DNA of 64,000 nt, taken from Cytophagales bacterium (lineage in GTDB: Bacteria > Bacteroidota > Bacteroidia > Cytophagales > Microscillaceae). Both the position numbers and the translations under genes were made by a program. The stretch is from positions 1 to 64,000 of the forward strand of contig RDZE01000016.1 in NCBI GenBank assembly GCA_004293905.1, written 5' to 3'. The notes beneath the pieces were generated by a model that saw nothing but the letters and a program-made list of their open reading frames with translations, did not search any database and was not told the DNA's origin. Positions 7,321-16,953 of the stretch are shown piece after piece. Within the stretch, counting starts at the first letter, position 1, and each line of letters starts with the position of its first letter.

Positions 7321-8430
7321 ATGAATACTCCTATCAGCATCGCGCAAGTCATCAAAGTATTAGAAACCCTTGCGCCCCCTTCTCACCAAGAAGACTATGA
7401 CAATGCGGGGCTCATAGTAGGCAATCCACAACAAGCACTTACAGGCGTACTCATTGCCTTAGATAGCCTCGAGAGTGTAGTAGAAGAAGCCATTGCTTGC
7501 AAAGCCAATCTTATCGTGGCGCATCACCCCATTGTATTCAGAGGATTGAAAAAACTCAATGGCAAAAACTACATAGAGCGCACCCTCCTGAAAGCCATCA
7601 CCCACCAAATAGCCCTCTATGCCATTCATACCAATTTAGACAACATAAGCAAAGGTGTGAACCTGAAAATATGCCAAAAATTAGGCTTGCAAAATTGCCA
7701 GATACTACAGCCCAAAAGCCAAACCCTGATGAAACTCACCACTTTTGTACCTACTACCCACACCCAAACACTGCTCACCGCATTGGGCAATGCAGGGGCA
7801 GGGCAAATAGGCAATTATCAAAATTGTAGCTTTAGAGTGCAAGGCGTAGGCACGTTTCAGCCCAACGACCAAGCAACGCCTTTTATAGGGCAGGCAAACC
7901 AATACGAAGAAGTAACAGAAGACAGAATAGAAGTATTGTTTGAACAACACCAACAACACCAAATCCTAAAAACACTTCGCCAAGCGCACCCCTACGAAGA
8001 GGTAGCCTATTATTTGCATCGGTTAGAAAACGAAAACCAAGAAGTAGGCGCGGGAATGATAGGAGAACTCACAGAGGCACTTCCTGAAAAAGATTTTTTG
8101 GCATACCTCAAAGCAAAAATGAACCTCAAAGTCATCAGACACACCCAACCGACAGGGCAGCCCATCAAACGTGTAGCCGTTTGCGGAGGCGCGGGAAGTT
8201 TTTTACTTGGCAAAGCCCAACAAAAAGGTGCGCAAGCATTCGTAAGTGCTGATTTTAAGTACCACGAATTTTTCGATGCCGAAAACAAACTCATCATTGC
8301 CGACATAGGGCACTACGAAAGCGAAATTTATACTTGCGAACTGCTAAAAGACACCTTATTCAGCCATTTTCCAACACTTCCGCTGCAAATTACACAAACC
8401 AATACCAACCCCATTGACTATTATTTTTAA
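7321..8430 (+). CDS. Nif3-like dinuclear metal center protein (YbgI/GTP cyclohydrolase 1 type 2 homolog)
   Basis: 369 residues with the two metal-binding halves of the NIF3 family: VAHHPIVFRGLKKLNG and HTNLDN in the N-terminal half, and SADFKYHEFFDAE and DIGHYESE near the C-terminus. The middle (about 130-235) is the inserted CutA/PII-like domain of the long form. The fold forms a toroidal hexamer with a dimetal site; the physiological substrate is not established. Frequently beside unrelated housekeeping genes; here it follows dapB on the same strand. Confidence 0.92.
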   Translation: MNTPISIAQVIKVLETLAPPSHQEDYDNAGLIVGNPQQALTGVLIALDSLESVVEEAIACKANLIVAHHPIVFRGLKKLNGKNYIERTLLKAITHQIALYAIHTNLDNISKGVNLKICQKLGLQNCQILQPKSQTLMKLTTFVPTTHTQTLLTALGNAGAGQIGNYQNCSFRVQGVGTFQPNDQATPFIGQANQYEEVTEDRIEVLFEQHQQHQILKTLRQAHPYEEVAYYLHRLENENQEVGAGMIGELTEALPEKDFLAYLKAKMNLKVIRHTQPTGQPIKRVAVCGGAGSFLLGKAQQKGAQAFVSADFKYHEFFDAENKLIIADIGHYESEIYTCELLKDTLFSHFPTLPLQITQTNTNPIDYYF

Positions 8431-8532
8431 GACTTGAGGTAGCTTTTTTTGTACTTTACATAAAAATTATAGAACTTTACTCAACTATTAGAAAAAGAAA
8501 GTTTAAGTAAAACACTCAAAACCTTATTATTT

Positions 8533-10674
8533 ATGTTGAAAAAATTACTATTTAGTGTATGTTTCTTCCTAATTTCGGCAGCTTCTTTTGCCGATGAAGG
8601 TATGTGGCTACTGATGTTTTTGAAGCAATACAATTTTGCAGATATGCAGAAAAAAGGCTTAAAACTCACTGCCGAGCAAATTTATAATGTGAATGGTTCG
8701 AGCCTGAAAGATGCCGTAGTACGTATGGGCGGAGGCTTTTGCACAGGCGAAATCATCTCGAAAGATGGCTTATTGCTCACCAATCACCATTGCGGTTATG
8801 GACAAATACAATCGCATAGCACCGTAGAAAAAGACTACCTCACCAATGGTTTTTGGGCTATGAACCGCCAAGAAGAATTACCCAATAAAGGACTTACGGT
8901 TTCTTTTTTAGTACGCATAGAAGATGTTTCTAAAGATGTAAATGCCAGCCTCAACGACCAAATGACCGAAGACCAAAGACGTGCCAAAATCAATGAGGTA
9001 ATGGAGCAAATCAAGAAAAAAGCCGTAGAAGGTACGCATTATGATGCCGATGTAAGAAGTTTTTTTGGAGGCAATGAGTTTTACTTGCTCGTGTACGAAA
9101 CCTTCAAAGATGTACGTTTAGTAGGCACGCCCCCCGAATCGATAGGTAAATTTGGAGGCGATACTGACAACTGGATGTGGCCTCGTCATACAGGCGACTT
9201 TTGCCTTTTCAGAGTGTACGCAGGCAAAGATGGCAAACCCGCTGAATATTCCCCCGACAATGTTCCCCTCAAACCAAGACATTATTTCCCTATTTCCCTC
9301 AAAGGAGTAAAAGAAGGTGATTTCACGATGGTAATGGGCTACCCCGGACGCACACAACGCTACCTTACTTCTTTTGGAGTGAAAGAAGCCATAGAAATGA
9401 CCAACCCTGCACGTGTAAAACTACGCGAAACGCGCCTCAATACCATGAAAGAATTTATGGACAAAGACGCTGCCGTGAGAATACAATATGCATCTAAATA
9501 TGCGTCTATCAGCAACTATTGGAAATATTTCATTGGCGAAACACAAGGTTTGCAACGCCTAAAAGTACAAGCCAAAAAAGAAGCCGAAGAAAATGCATTA
9601 GGGCAATGGATAAAAGCCGATAATACAAGAACTGCAAAGTATGGCAATGTGCTCAGCGAATACAAAACCATTTATACAGAAGCTGCCAAAATAAACCTCA
9701 CTGTTGCCTATTTCGGTGAATGTTTGTTTGCTCCCGAATTTGTAGGTTTGGCACAGCGATTTATCATCTTACAACAAGCCCTACAAGGTACTGATGCCGA
9801 AAAAATAAAGCAAACTGCCGAAGCACTCAAAGCACGTTTAGACCCGTTCTTCAAAGACTATAACACCAATATAGACCAAAAAATAACGGCGGCAATGTAC
9901 CAAATGTATTTCCAAGCCATAGACCAACGCCCCGATTTCTTCAAAACCATAGAAACCGAATATGGCAATGACTTTGCTAAATACGCCAATGCTATTTTTG
10001 CCAACTCTATGTTCGTAGATAAAGCAAAACTACAAGCATTCTTACAAAGCCCTACACTTGATAAACTCAACAACGACATAGGGTTCAAAACGATGTTCTC
10101 TACCATCACTTTTATACAAACATTTAACAGTGCCAATGCAAAACCGTATTTGGATAGATTAGAGAAAAACAACCGATTGTTCATTGCTGCCACACGCGAA
10201 ATGAACAACAATAAAAACTACTATCCCGATGCCAACTCTACCATGCGACTTACCTATGGCGATGTAGGCGATTATAGCCCCAAAGATGGTATCTTGTACA
10301 ATTTCTACACTACCTTAGAGGGTATCATAGAAAAAGAAGACCCTACCAACCCCGAATTTATAGTGCCTGCACGCCTCAAAGAACTCTATCAGAAAAAAGA
10401 CTATGGCGACTATGCCATGAATGGTAGCCTGCCCGTAGCTTTTATCACAAACAACGATATTACAGGCGGAAACTCAGGAAGTCCTGTCCTCAATGCCGAA
10501 GGACATCTCATCGGTACTGCTTTCGATGGTAACTGGGAAGCCATGAGCGGCAACATAGCCTTTGAGCCTAACTATCAAAGATGCATCAACGTAGATATTC
10601 GTTATGTGTTATTTATTATAGACAAATACGCAGGAGCTAAACATTTAGTAGATGAAATGACCATCATGCGCTAA
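8533..10674 (+). CDS. S46-family dipeptidyl-peptidase (DPP7/DPP11-like)
   Basis: 713 residues with a cleavable signal peptide ending near ASFA. The chymotrypsin-like S46 triad is visible: His near residue 86 in LLLTNHHCGYG, Asp in the GGDTDNWMWPRHTGDF block, and Ser in ITGGNSGSPVLN. S46 enzymes remove dipeptides from oligopeptides in the periplasm and are common in asaccharolytic Bacteroidota. The S1-pocket region reads AFDGNWEAMSG, with glycine where DPP11 has arginine, so DPP7-like preference for hydrophobic P1 residues is inferred. Monocistronic, ending at a strong hairpin. Confidence 0.95.
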   Translation: MLKKLLFSVCFFLISAASFADEGMWLLMFLKQYNFADMQKKGLKLTAEQIYNVNGSSLKDAVVRMGGGFCTGEIISKDGLLLTNHHCGYGQIQSHSTVEKDYLTNGFWAMNRQEELPNKGLTVSFLVRIEDVSKDVNASLNDQMTEDQRRAKINEVMEQIKKKAVEGTHYDADVRSFFGGNEFYLLVYETFKDVRLVGTPPESIGKFGGDTDNWMWPRHTGDFCLFRVYAGKDGKPAEYSPDNVPLKPRHYFPISLKGVKEGDFTMVMGYPGRTQRYLTSFGVKEAIEMTNPARVKLRETRLNTMKEFMDKDAAVRIQYASKYASISNYWKYFIGETQGLQRLKVQAKKEAEENALGQWIKADNTRTAKYGNVLSEYKTIYTEAAKINLTVAYFGECLFAPEFVGLAQRFIILQQALQGTDAEKIKQTAEALKARLDPFFKDYNTNIDQKITAAMYQMYFQAIDQRPDFFKTIETEYGNDFAKYANAIFANSMFVDKAKLQAFLQSPTLDKLNNDIGFKTMFSTITFIQTFNSANAKPYLDRLEKNNRLFIAATREMNNNKNYYPDANSTMRLTYGDVGDYSPKDGILYNFYTTLEGIIEKEDPTNPEFIVPARLKELYQKKDYGDYAMNGSLPVAFITNNDITGGNSGSPVLNAEGHLIGTAFDGNWEAMSGNIAFEPNYQRCINVDIRYVLFIIDKYAGAKHLVDEMTIMR

Positions 10675-10698
10675 AAAACATAAACTCTATATACTTTC

Positions 10699-10728
10699 AA
10701 AGCCCTCAATCATTGGGGGCTTTTTTTG
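10699..10728 (+). terminator. Rho-independent terminator between convergent genes
   Basis: AAGCCCTCAAT pairs with ATTGGGGGCTT across a very short loop and is followed by a T run. It terminates the S46 gene; its right arm overlaps the last codons of the convergent glycosyltransferase gene. Confidence 0.8.
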
Positions 10729-11924
10729 TGCAAAAGATGGTTGTATACTTGTTCGTATTTTTCTATGCCATTTTCCAAACTGAAATATGCCAAAGCCACC
10801 GCGCGATAGTGTGCTTTATCACGGCTCAATAAATGAGGAATTTGTGCTATTGCCTTTTGGTACTCATCTGTGTTAAAAGCATTGACAAGACAACCAAAAT
10901 CGTATTTTTCTTGCAAAAAAGCCTGATCGCCTGTGTGTATATTACTAATTACAGGCAAGCCCATTGCCAATAGTTCCCCTAATTTAGTAGCCGAAGAAGC
11001 AATCTTAGCAAATGAAGGCTGAATAAAAAACAAGGCAATATCCGCTTTTTCTAACAGTGTGGGCATGGCTTGGCGTTGCGCCGATTGTATGGTCATTGCT
11101 TGGCGTGGTATACCAATGCTATCCGTATAAAAATAAACTTTTTCGGGTGCATCGGGTGTGATAATTTGCCAAATACTTTCAGGGTTTTGTTGCCAAAATT
11201 GGTAAAAAAACATAGCCATTTCTCTCACCAAATACCAAGTACCCAAAGAGCCAACATAAACCACGCGAAAAGCTGATTTTTCAGGAAGCGTACGCCGCAT
11301 AGTAGTAGGGCAAAAAAAATCAGTCGCTACACAACAAGGGATTACGCTAATTGGTTTTGTAGTCCATTGATTGTCAAGCATATATGTTTTTGCTTTTTCA
11401 GTCAGTGAAATAATTGCATCGGCTTCTTGCAAAAGTTTTTTTTCTTTTCGTTTGAAAAAGCGATAAATGAGCCCAAAAATCGGATTTTTAGTATTCCACA
11501 AGCCACTTTCTTTGCGCTCGTCTGCCCAAAAGCCGCGCATATCGAACAAAGTAGCCAAAGGAAAATGTTTTTTCAGTGCCAAAGCCGCCATCATAGGCAG
11601 GTAACTACGCGAATGAACAATATGAAAAGGGGAGTTTTGGTTTTTTTTCAATACCTGATAAGCCTTCCGATACAAACGCTGATAATTGAACCAAGCATGG
11701 AAAATAGGGGGAAAGGTAGCATAAAAGCAAGGCTCCCAAATGATGTTTACTTCACTAAGCATCGTTTTGATATGAGAAGCCTGCATTGCGTATCGTTCTT
11801 TTTTCTCCACACTGACGATGGTAAAATGATGCCCTCTTTTTGCTAAGCCAATCAAATAAGGTAAAATTTGTGATTGCCCCAAATTATCCGTAAGCCCATC
11901 ATAAGTGAGGTACAAAATACGCAT
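10710..11924 (-). CDS. Family 4-type glycosyltransferase
   Basis: 404 residues. N-terminal MRILYLTYDGLTDNLGQSQILPYL with the GQSQ loop, and C-terminal VYVGSLGTWYLVREM plus ATKLGELLAMGLPVISN, are the two Rossmann halves of a GT-B (GT4) enzyme. Likely transfers a sugar during surface polysaccharide or glycolipid synthesis; donor and acceptor cannot be read from sequence. Last gene of a minus-strand run (PadR, GldA-like, DinB, GT) with a 10-base gap from the DinB gene, although the functions look unrelated. Confidence 0.85.
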   Translation of the reverse strand: MRILYLTYDGLTDNLGQSQILPYLIGLAKRGHHFTIVSVEKKERYAMQASHIKTMLSEVNIIWEPCFYATFPPIFHAWFNYQRLYRKAYQVLKKNQNSPFHIVHSRSYLPMMAALALKKHFPLATLFDMRGFWADERKESGLWNTKNPIFGLIYRFFKRKEKKLLQEADAIISLTEKAKTYMLDNQWTTKPISVIPCCVATDFFCPTTMRRTLPEKSAFRVVYVGSLGTWYLVREMAMFFYQFWQQNPESIWQIITPDAPEKVYFYTDSIGIPRQAMTIQSAQRQAMPTLLEKADIALFFIQPSFAKIASSATKLGELLAMGLPVISNIHTGDQAFLQEKYDFGCLVNAFNTDEYQKAIAQIPHLLSRDKAHYRAVALAYFSLENGIEKYEQVYNHLLHKKSPQ

Positions 11925-11934
11925 AATAACAAAA

Positions 11935-12507
11935 TTAGGCTTTTGGGAACAAATCTTGTTGCATTACGCGCATAGCCTGTTGAAAATGTCGTATTTGGTG
12001 AAATACTTCTAATTGGCAATACTCTGCCAAGTTAAATTGCAAAAGGCTTAAAGCAGGCGAGTGTATGTATATTTTGTTCAAATTCAGCATACTGCAATCT
12101 TTCATAAATTGCGCTAATTTTTGAAGATGCGCCAAAAAATCTTCTATCAATGAAAGTTGGTATTGGCTTTGGGTAGGTCTGAAAAGTTTTGGAGCGGGTA
12201 TTTTAGATATTTTTTTCTTGTGCGGATTGACCATATTCATCATCAGTTGCCCACCTATAGTCGTTTTATTGGGCTTGCCTTCGTCTTTGGGCAATGTGCC
12301 AAAATCAGCAAATTTTTTCTTGATTTGTGGTTGGTAGGCTTCCGAAGTGAGCATCAAATGTGTAAAACACTCTGCAATACTCCATTGCTTTTCAGAAGGT
12401 TTCCAATTAAATTGTTTTTCGTTAAGGTCTTTGAATTGCTCCTTAACATCTTGTTGAAGATTTTGAAGGTCATGAATCAGCGTTTCTAAATATTGCTTTG
12501 CACTCAT
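11935..12507 (-). CDS. DinB-like domain protein
   Basis: I place the start at ATG 12507, giving 190 residues; the longer frame to 12582 lies inside the ABC ATPase gene. The start forms an ATGA overlap with the ATPase stop (12504-12507), a classic translational-coupling arrangement. The segment NWKPSEKQWSIAECFTHLMLTSEAY is typical of DinB_2/DUF664 four-helix bundles, which often carry a three-His metal site; His of FTHL and HQIRHFQQA near the C-terminus are candidates. Such proteins are putative thiol-dependent transferases or hydrolases; no substrate is known here. Confidence 0.85.
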   Translation of the reverse strand: MSAKQYLETLIHDLQNLQQDVKEQFKDLNEKQFNWKPSEKQWSIAECFTHLMLTSEAYQPQIKKKFADFGTLPKDEGKPNKTTIGGQLMMNMVNPHKKKISKIPAPKLFRPTQSQYQLSLIEDFLAHLQKLAQFMKDCSMLNLNKIYIHSPALSLLQFNLAEYCQLEVFHQIRHFQQAMRVMQQDLFPKA

Positions 12508-13427
12508 ACATTTGAGGAGGTTAATAGTTGGAATACAGTTTCTAAACTTATTTCTTCTTGTTTCATTTCCACAACAATCCATTGATGTTGTAGAGCTATT
12601 TTGGCTATTTCTGCCCTTACTTCGCGGTCAGCGGGGCAAAGTACTTCGTAGCGCAGGGGCGAGTCAGTTGTATTGATTTGCACTTCGGGGAGTGCATTTT
12701 GGAGTAAGGCTATTTCTATGGGTTTTTCAAAAGCTATCCAGATTCTATTCTGTTTAGTAGGCATGGTTTGTAGTTCTTGCACGGCATTGTTGGCTACGAT
12801 ATTGCCTTGGTGAATAATGATGGCGCGGTCGCAAATGGCTTGCACTTCTTGCATAATGTGGGTAGAAAACAAAACCGTTTTCTCTTTGCCTATCTCACGA
12901 ATAAGATTCCTGATTTCTACAATTTGGTTGGGGTCTAAGCCTGTGGTTGGCTCGTCTAAAATCAATACAGGAGGGTTATGAATGAGTGCTTGCGCCAACC
13001 CCACACGCTGTCGGTAACCTTTTGAAAGAGAGCCTATTTTCTTATGTTGTTCTTTGGTTAAGCCACAAAGTTGAATCATTTCAGATACACGTTGTTTTTT
13101 ATCTTTGGCTTTTAGTTGGTGCAATGAGGCTATGAAATACAGATATTCTTTTACGTACATATCCAAATAAAGTGGATTATGCTCGGGGAGGTAACCTATA
13201 CTTTTGCGCACTTGCATGGGTTGTTTTATTACATCATAGCCGCATACTTGTACACTGCCCGAAGTAGGCGGAATATAAGTAGTGATGATTTTCATAGTAG
13301 TGCTTTTGCCTGCTCCGTTGGGTCCTAAGAAACCTACAATCTGCCCTGTATTTACTTCAAAAGAAATATCATTGACAGCTTTTTGCTTGGCATATTGCTT
13401 AGTAAGATTACTGATAATAATAGACAT
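12504..13427 (-). CDS. gldA: GldA-like ABC transporter ATP-binding protein
   Basis: 307 residues with Walker [10 protein letters not shown], signature [14 protein letters not shown], Walker [16 protein letters not shown] and switch STHIMQEV. Length, the [16 protein letters not shown] region and the 90-residue C-terminal extension resemble GldA, the ATPase of the GldAFG exporter needed for gliding motility in flavobacteria. The permease genes gldF and gldG are not in this window, so the assignment rests on sequence feel and the lineage. Preceded by a PadR regulator with a 3-base gap, as is common for drug or stress ABC exporters, which is the alternative reading. Confidence 0.8.
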   Translation of the reverse strand: MSIIISNLTKQYAKQKAVNDISFEVNTGQIVGFLGPNGAGKSTTMKIITTYIPPTSGSVQVCGYDVIKQPMQVRKSIGYLPEHNPLYLDMYVKEYLYFIASLHQLKAKDKKQRVSEMIQLCGLTKEQHKKIGSLSKGYRQRVGLAQALIHNPPVLILDEPTTGLDPNQIVEIRNLIREIGKEKTVLFSTHIMQEVQAICDRAIIIHQGNIVANNAVQELQTMPTKQNRIWIAFEKPIEIALLQNALPEVQINTTDSPLRYEVLCPADREVRAEIAKIALQHQWIVVEMKQEEISLETVFQLLTSSNV

Positions 13428-13430
13428 GCG

Positions 13431-13766
13431 TTAAGAGTTTTTATGAATAATTTGCTGTGTAGCACTGACAAGCCCCTGCCAAGTTTGGCGCATCTCTTCC
13501 AAAAAATCACGTCCTTCTGCCGTGATGGTATAGTGTTTTTGAGGAGGACCCGCCGAAGATTCTTGCCAAGTATATTGTAAGAAGCCTGCTTTTAATAAAC
13601 GTGTAAGCATAGGATATAGTGTACCTTCGGAAATACTCAGGCGCGCTTCTTTGAGCTCTTTGAGAATAGTAATTGCATACACATCATCGCGTGCAATGAT
13701 TTGCAGTACACAAAACTCTATGATTCCTTTGCGCATTTGGATAAGTGTATTGTCTAAATTTTTCAT
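13431..13766 (-). CDS. PadR-family transcriptional regulator
   Basis: 111 residues, the short PadR form. MRKGIIEFCVLQIIA, then ARDDVYAITILKEL and LSISEGTLYPMLTRLLKAGFLQYTWQESSAGPPQKHYTIT, is the PadR winged helix with its GTLYP recognition helix and the GPPRKYY-type wing. PadR proteins are usually repressors that sense small molecules. It is the first gene of the operon and most likely controls the downstream ABC ATPase. Confidence 0.92.
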   Translation of the reverse strand: MKNLDNTLIQMRKGIIEFCVLQIIARDDVYAITILKELKEARLSISEGTLYPMLTRLLKAGFLQYTWQESSAGPPQKHYTITAEGRDFLEEMRQTWQGLVSATQQIIHKNS

Positions 13767-13821
13767 GCGTCATTCTTTTTATTACAACAATAGTATTTAT
13801 AGGGGGACAAATATAATAGTT

Positions 13822-14223
13822 TTAAGACAAAAATCTTGCTTTTAGCTCTGGAGTGGGAAGCCAACAAGATTCTTTTTTTCCAAACCAATGATAACGATTG
13901 CGTGCTATGAAGTTATAGAGTACATCGCGGAGGGGCTTAGGGACTATAAATCCTGCATAGCCTATTATTTTCCAAATGCCTGATAGCTGTTGTGCTATCC
14001 GTAAAGCAGCAGTGGAGTGTGTATAGCATTTTTCGCCTTCTACTAATACTATAGACTGCAATTCTTTGGTAGGGAGTGAGAATTTGGCTAAAAGAGCCTG
14101 CCCATGAGCAGATTGCAAAGAGGCAAATTGAAATTGAGAGGTTTTATCTCTTTTTATAATAAATTGTACGCTACCTTGACAAAGATTACAAACCCCATCG
14201 AAGAGAACAATAAACTGCTTCAT
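13822..14223 (-). CDS. DCC-family thiol-disulfide oxidoreductase-like protein (DUF393)
   Basis: 133 residues. The N-terminal VLFDGVCNLCQGSVQFIIKRD carries the CxxC thioredoxin-like motif of the DCC (DUF393/YuxK) family. The remainder, with LRIAQQLSGIWKIIGY and NRYHWFGKKESCW, is family-typical. Cytosolic; the redox partner is unknown. Transcribed divergently from queE. Confidence 0.9.
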   Translation of the reverse strand: MKQFIVLFDGVCNLCQGSVQFIIKRDKTSQFQFASLQSAHGQALLAKFSLPTKELQSIVLVEGEKCYTHSTAALRIAQQLSGIWKIIGYAGFIVPKPLRDVLYNFIARNRYHWFGKKESCWLPTPELKARFLS

Positions 14224-14309
14224 ATTCTTTATTTTTGTGTTTTATAAAGTAACGTTTTTATCTCTTTTGTTGTTCTCTTTGAGAAAGAAAGCATAAATAT
14301 TTGGACTTA

Positions 14310-14924
14310 ATGAATAGTATTACAGAAACAACTTTGCCTCTCATGGAGGCTTTTTATACCCTACAAGGAGAAGGATTTCACCAAGGAAAAGCAGCCTATT
14401 TTATTCGGTTAGGAGGGTGCGATGTCGGTTGTCATTGGTGCGATGTCAAAGAATCTTGGGACGCAAAACAACACCCTGCCATTTCTATTTCCGAGATAGT
14501 AAGCCAAGCCGAACAGTACCCCGCTCGATTGGCTGTCATTACTGGCGGCGAACCTTGCATGTACGATTTAGAAGAGCTATGCGAAGCACTGCATAAGGCT
14601 GGTTTTCAGGTAAATATAGAAACCTCAGGCGCATATCCTTTGAAAGGTGATATTGATTGGATTTGTTTTTCACCCAAAAAATTTAAGCCTGCTTTAGAGT
14701 CTTTTTATCAAGAAGCCCACGAATTGAAAGTAGTAGTGTACCATCTAAGCGATTTGCAATGGGCAGAAAGCCATGCTACACGTATGCACCCAAAGGCTTT
14801 GCTCTATTTACAACCCGAATGGAGTCGCGCGGAAAGTATCACACCCGCCATTATAGACTATGTAAAGGCACACCCTCAGTGGCGCATTTCTCTACAAACG
14901 CATAAATATCTACAAATCCCTTAG
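14310..14924 (+). CDS. queE: 7-carboxy-7-deazaguanine synthase
   Basis: Start taken as ATG 14310 (204 residues); the frame extends to a TTG at 14301, which I reject. Radical-SAM enzyme converting 6-carboxy-tetrahydropterin to 7-carboxy-7-deazaguanine for queuosine tRNA modification. The 4Fe-4S cysteines are in GGCDVGCHWCDVKESW (C-x3-C-x2-C), preceded by the substrate-site YTLQGEGFHQGKAAYFIRLG. ITGGEPCMYDLEEL is the SAM-binding strand. The other queuosine genes are not here. Ends 3 bases from the convergent OmpA gene. Confidence 0.93.
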   Translation: MNSITETTLPLMEAFYTLQGEGFHQGKAAYFIRLGGCDVGCHWCDVKESWDAKQHPAISISEIVSQAEQYPARLAVITGGEPCMYDLEELCEALHKAGFQVNIETSGAYPLKGDIDWICFSPKKFKPALESFYQEAHELKVVVYHLSDLQWAESHATRMHPKALLYLQPEWSRAESITPAIIDYVKAHPQWRISLQTHKYLQIP

Positions 14925-14927
14925 CAT

Positions 14928-16874
14928 TTATAATATTTTGAACTCAATGCGTCTGTTGCGCGCGCGTCCTTCTTCAGTGCCATTGTCAGCGTCAGGTTTT
15001 GTATCGCCATAACCTTTGTATTCTAAACGGTTAGGAGCGATGCTCGCAGCCACTAAAAAGTCATACACGGCTTTGGCTCTATTTTCGGAGAGTGTAACAT
15101 TGGCTTGTGCCTGCCCTATATTGTCTGTATGCCCCGATATTTCGCCGCGTACATTGGGGTTGGCTTTCATAAAAGTAACCAATTCGTTGAGTTCAGTTTT
15201 AGAAGTTTCCTTGAGGTCATATTTGCCATACTCGAAAAAGATATTTTCCAAGCGAAAGACCGTCCCCGTAACAATAGGTTCAAGTGGAATATCTATTTCG
15301 GTGGCTACATTGTTTTCATCAGGTTGAAAAGATAAACTCTTGAAAGCAAAACCGGGTTTTAATACTTGCAAGCCATATTGCGTTTTTTCATTCAATACAA
15401 TCAGATAAGTACCATTTTTTTCGTCAGAACTGACCGAAGATTGTTTTATGTTATTATTGAGGTCATATAAATCTATATCTGCTTTGAGGGGCTCTTTAGT
15501 TTGGGCATTGTAAACCTTGCCTTTCACATACCTACTCACAACACTTGGGCGCATTTCGGGAGGCAGGTCAAAGGAATATAAAATACTACTTTTGAGAGTA
15601 CCATTTTCTATTTTTTCTACGGAATAAAAGCCCTTAGTGCCATCGGTAGTGATAAAAAGCCCTACTTGGTCTTCGTGTGTATTGAGTGGGTAGCCCATAT
15701 TTTTAGGAGCAGTCCAAGAAAGATTGGCTTGTCTTTCTGCCGAAAATATATCGTAGCCACCAAAACCCGTATGCCCATTAGAGGAAAAAAAGAGGGTTTT
15801 TCCGTTCACATGTATCAAAGGTGAAACCTCATCAAAAACCGTATTGACTACATTCCCCAAGTTTTTGGGCATTGTCCATCGGTTATCTGTTCCCAAATAA
15901 CTTACCCAAATATCTTTCCCACCAAGCCCTCCGGGTCTGTTAGAAACGAAGTAGAGCGTTTTGCCATCAGCACTTAAGGAGGGTTGTGATTCCCACGCGA
16001 CCGAGTTGATAGGCGCGCCTATGTTCACGGGTTTTGTCCATTCATCTCCTATTTTTCGGGTGATGTAAAGGTCGCATTTTCCTAAATTATCGGGGGTGCT
16101 ATTGCAAGAAGTAAAAACTATAGTACGTCCGTCTGCCGATATGCTACAGGTGCCTTCATTTTCAGCCGTGTTGATTTGGTTAGAAATACTTGTAGGGTTG
16201 CTCCACTGCCCATTGTTCCATTGGCTGATGTACATATCTTCATCACCGCTTGGTCGTTGTGGGTTGTTGGTTGCTTTTCTACCCGTAAATATCAAGTATT
16301 GGTTATCGGCAGTAAGAGCAGGAAAATATTGTAAATACAATTGATTGATTGGTGCAGGCAAGGCGATGGCATTATAGGGTAGTACAGTGTTAATGTGTTC
16401 TTTAGCATACAAACAATCTCCTTTTACTTTTTTGGCATATTGCAAAGCAGCCGCATCATCAGGTTTTAGCTGTATGAATTGCTCACAATATTGTAAGGTT
16501 TTGTCATAGTCTGCCGTTAGTAAGGTGAAGTATATAAGCATAGGATAAGCCCTTGCAAATGCTTTTTTAGTAGGTGCATTTTGTACTGCTTTTTCAAAAT
16601 GAAATAACATTTTCGCTTCATTTTTGTATAATTCATGGATAGTAGCCAAACGAAAATGCGCTTCTGCAAAATTAGCGTCTTTTTCAAGAGCTTGGCTAAA
16701 TAGGTCTTTTGCTTCGTCATAATAACGCGCATTGTATTTTTCTAAGCCTTTTTCATACAATTTTATTGCTTGTACGTTGGTAGAGTTGTATATATTTTGG
16801 GCAAAAATGCCATTTACAATGAAAAATGTTAATAAAATGAAAAAAAAGTACTTATTTTTGCAAAGTTTACTCAT
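14928..16874 (-). CDS. PorE-like outer-envelope protein: TPR, beta-propeller, carboxypeptidase-regulatory-like domain and OmpA domain
   Basis: 648 residues with signal peptide (cut near GIFAQ). Order: TPR helices (about 30-150), WD40/PD40-like propeller repeats (about 175-430, e.g. LSADGKTLYFVSNRPGG), a carboxypeptidase-regulatory-like beta domain (KGKVYNAQTKEPL..ADI), and a C-terminal OmpA peptidoglycan-binding domain (EISGHTDNIG, LSENRAKAVYDFL, RARNRRIEF). This is the architecture of PorE, a type IX secretion component that binds peptidoglycan. Cytophagales carry several paralogs, so PorE itself is not proven. A type IX-tailed subtilase at the right end shows the system is in use. Confidence 0.88.
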   Translation of the reverse strand: MSKLCKNKYFFFILLTFFIVNGIFAQNIYNSTNVQAIKLYEKGLEKYNARYYDEAKDLFSQALEKDANFAEAHFRLATIHELYKNEAKMLFHFEKAVQNAPTKKAFARAYPMLIYFTLLTADYDKTLQYCEQFIQLKPDDAAALQYAKKVKGDCLYAKEHINTVLPYNAIALPAPINQLYLQYFPALTADNQYLIFTGRKATNNPQRPSGDEDMYISQWNNGQWSNPTSISNQINTAENEGTCSISADGRTIVFTSCNSTPDNLGKCDLYITRKIGDEWTKPVNIGAPINSVAWESQPSLSADGKTLYFVSNRPGGLGGKDIWVSYLGTDNRWTMPKNLGNVVNTVFDEVSPLIHVNGKTLFFSSNGHTGFGGYDIFSAERQANLSWTAPKNMGYPLNTHEDQVGLFITTDGTKGFYSVEKIENGTLKSSILYSFDLPPEMRPSVVSRYVKGKVYNAQTKEPLKADIDLYDLNNNIKQSSVSSDEKNGTYLIVLNEKTQYGLQVLKPGFAFKSLSFQPDENNVATEIDIPLEPIVTGTVFRLENIFFEYGKYDLKETSKTELNELVTFMKANPNVRGEISGHTDNIGQAQANVTLSENRAKAVYDFLVAASIAPNRLEYKGYGDTKPDADNGTEEGRARNRRIEFKIL

Positions 16875-16953
16875 GACGATTTATTTTTAATGAATTTTAA
16901 AATTACTCAATTTTGATTAGAAACACAAAATAATAAAATGACTTTTTACAACC

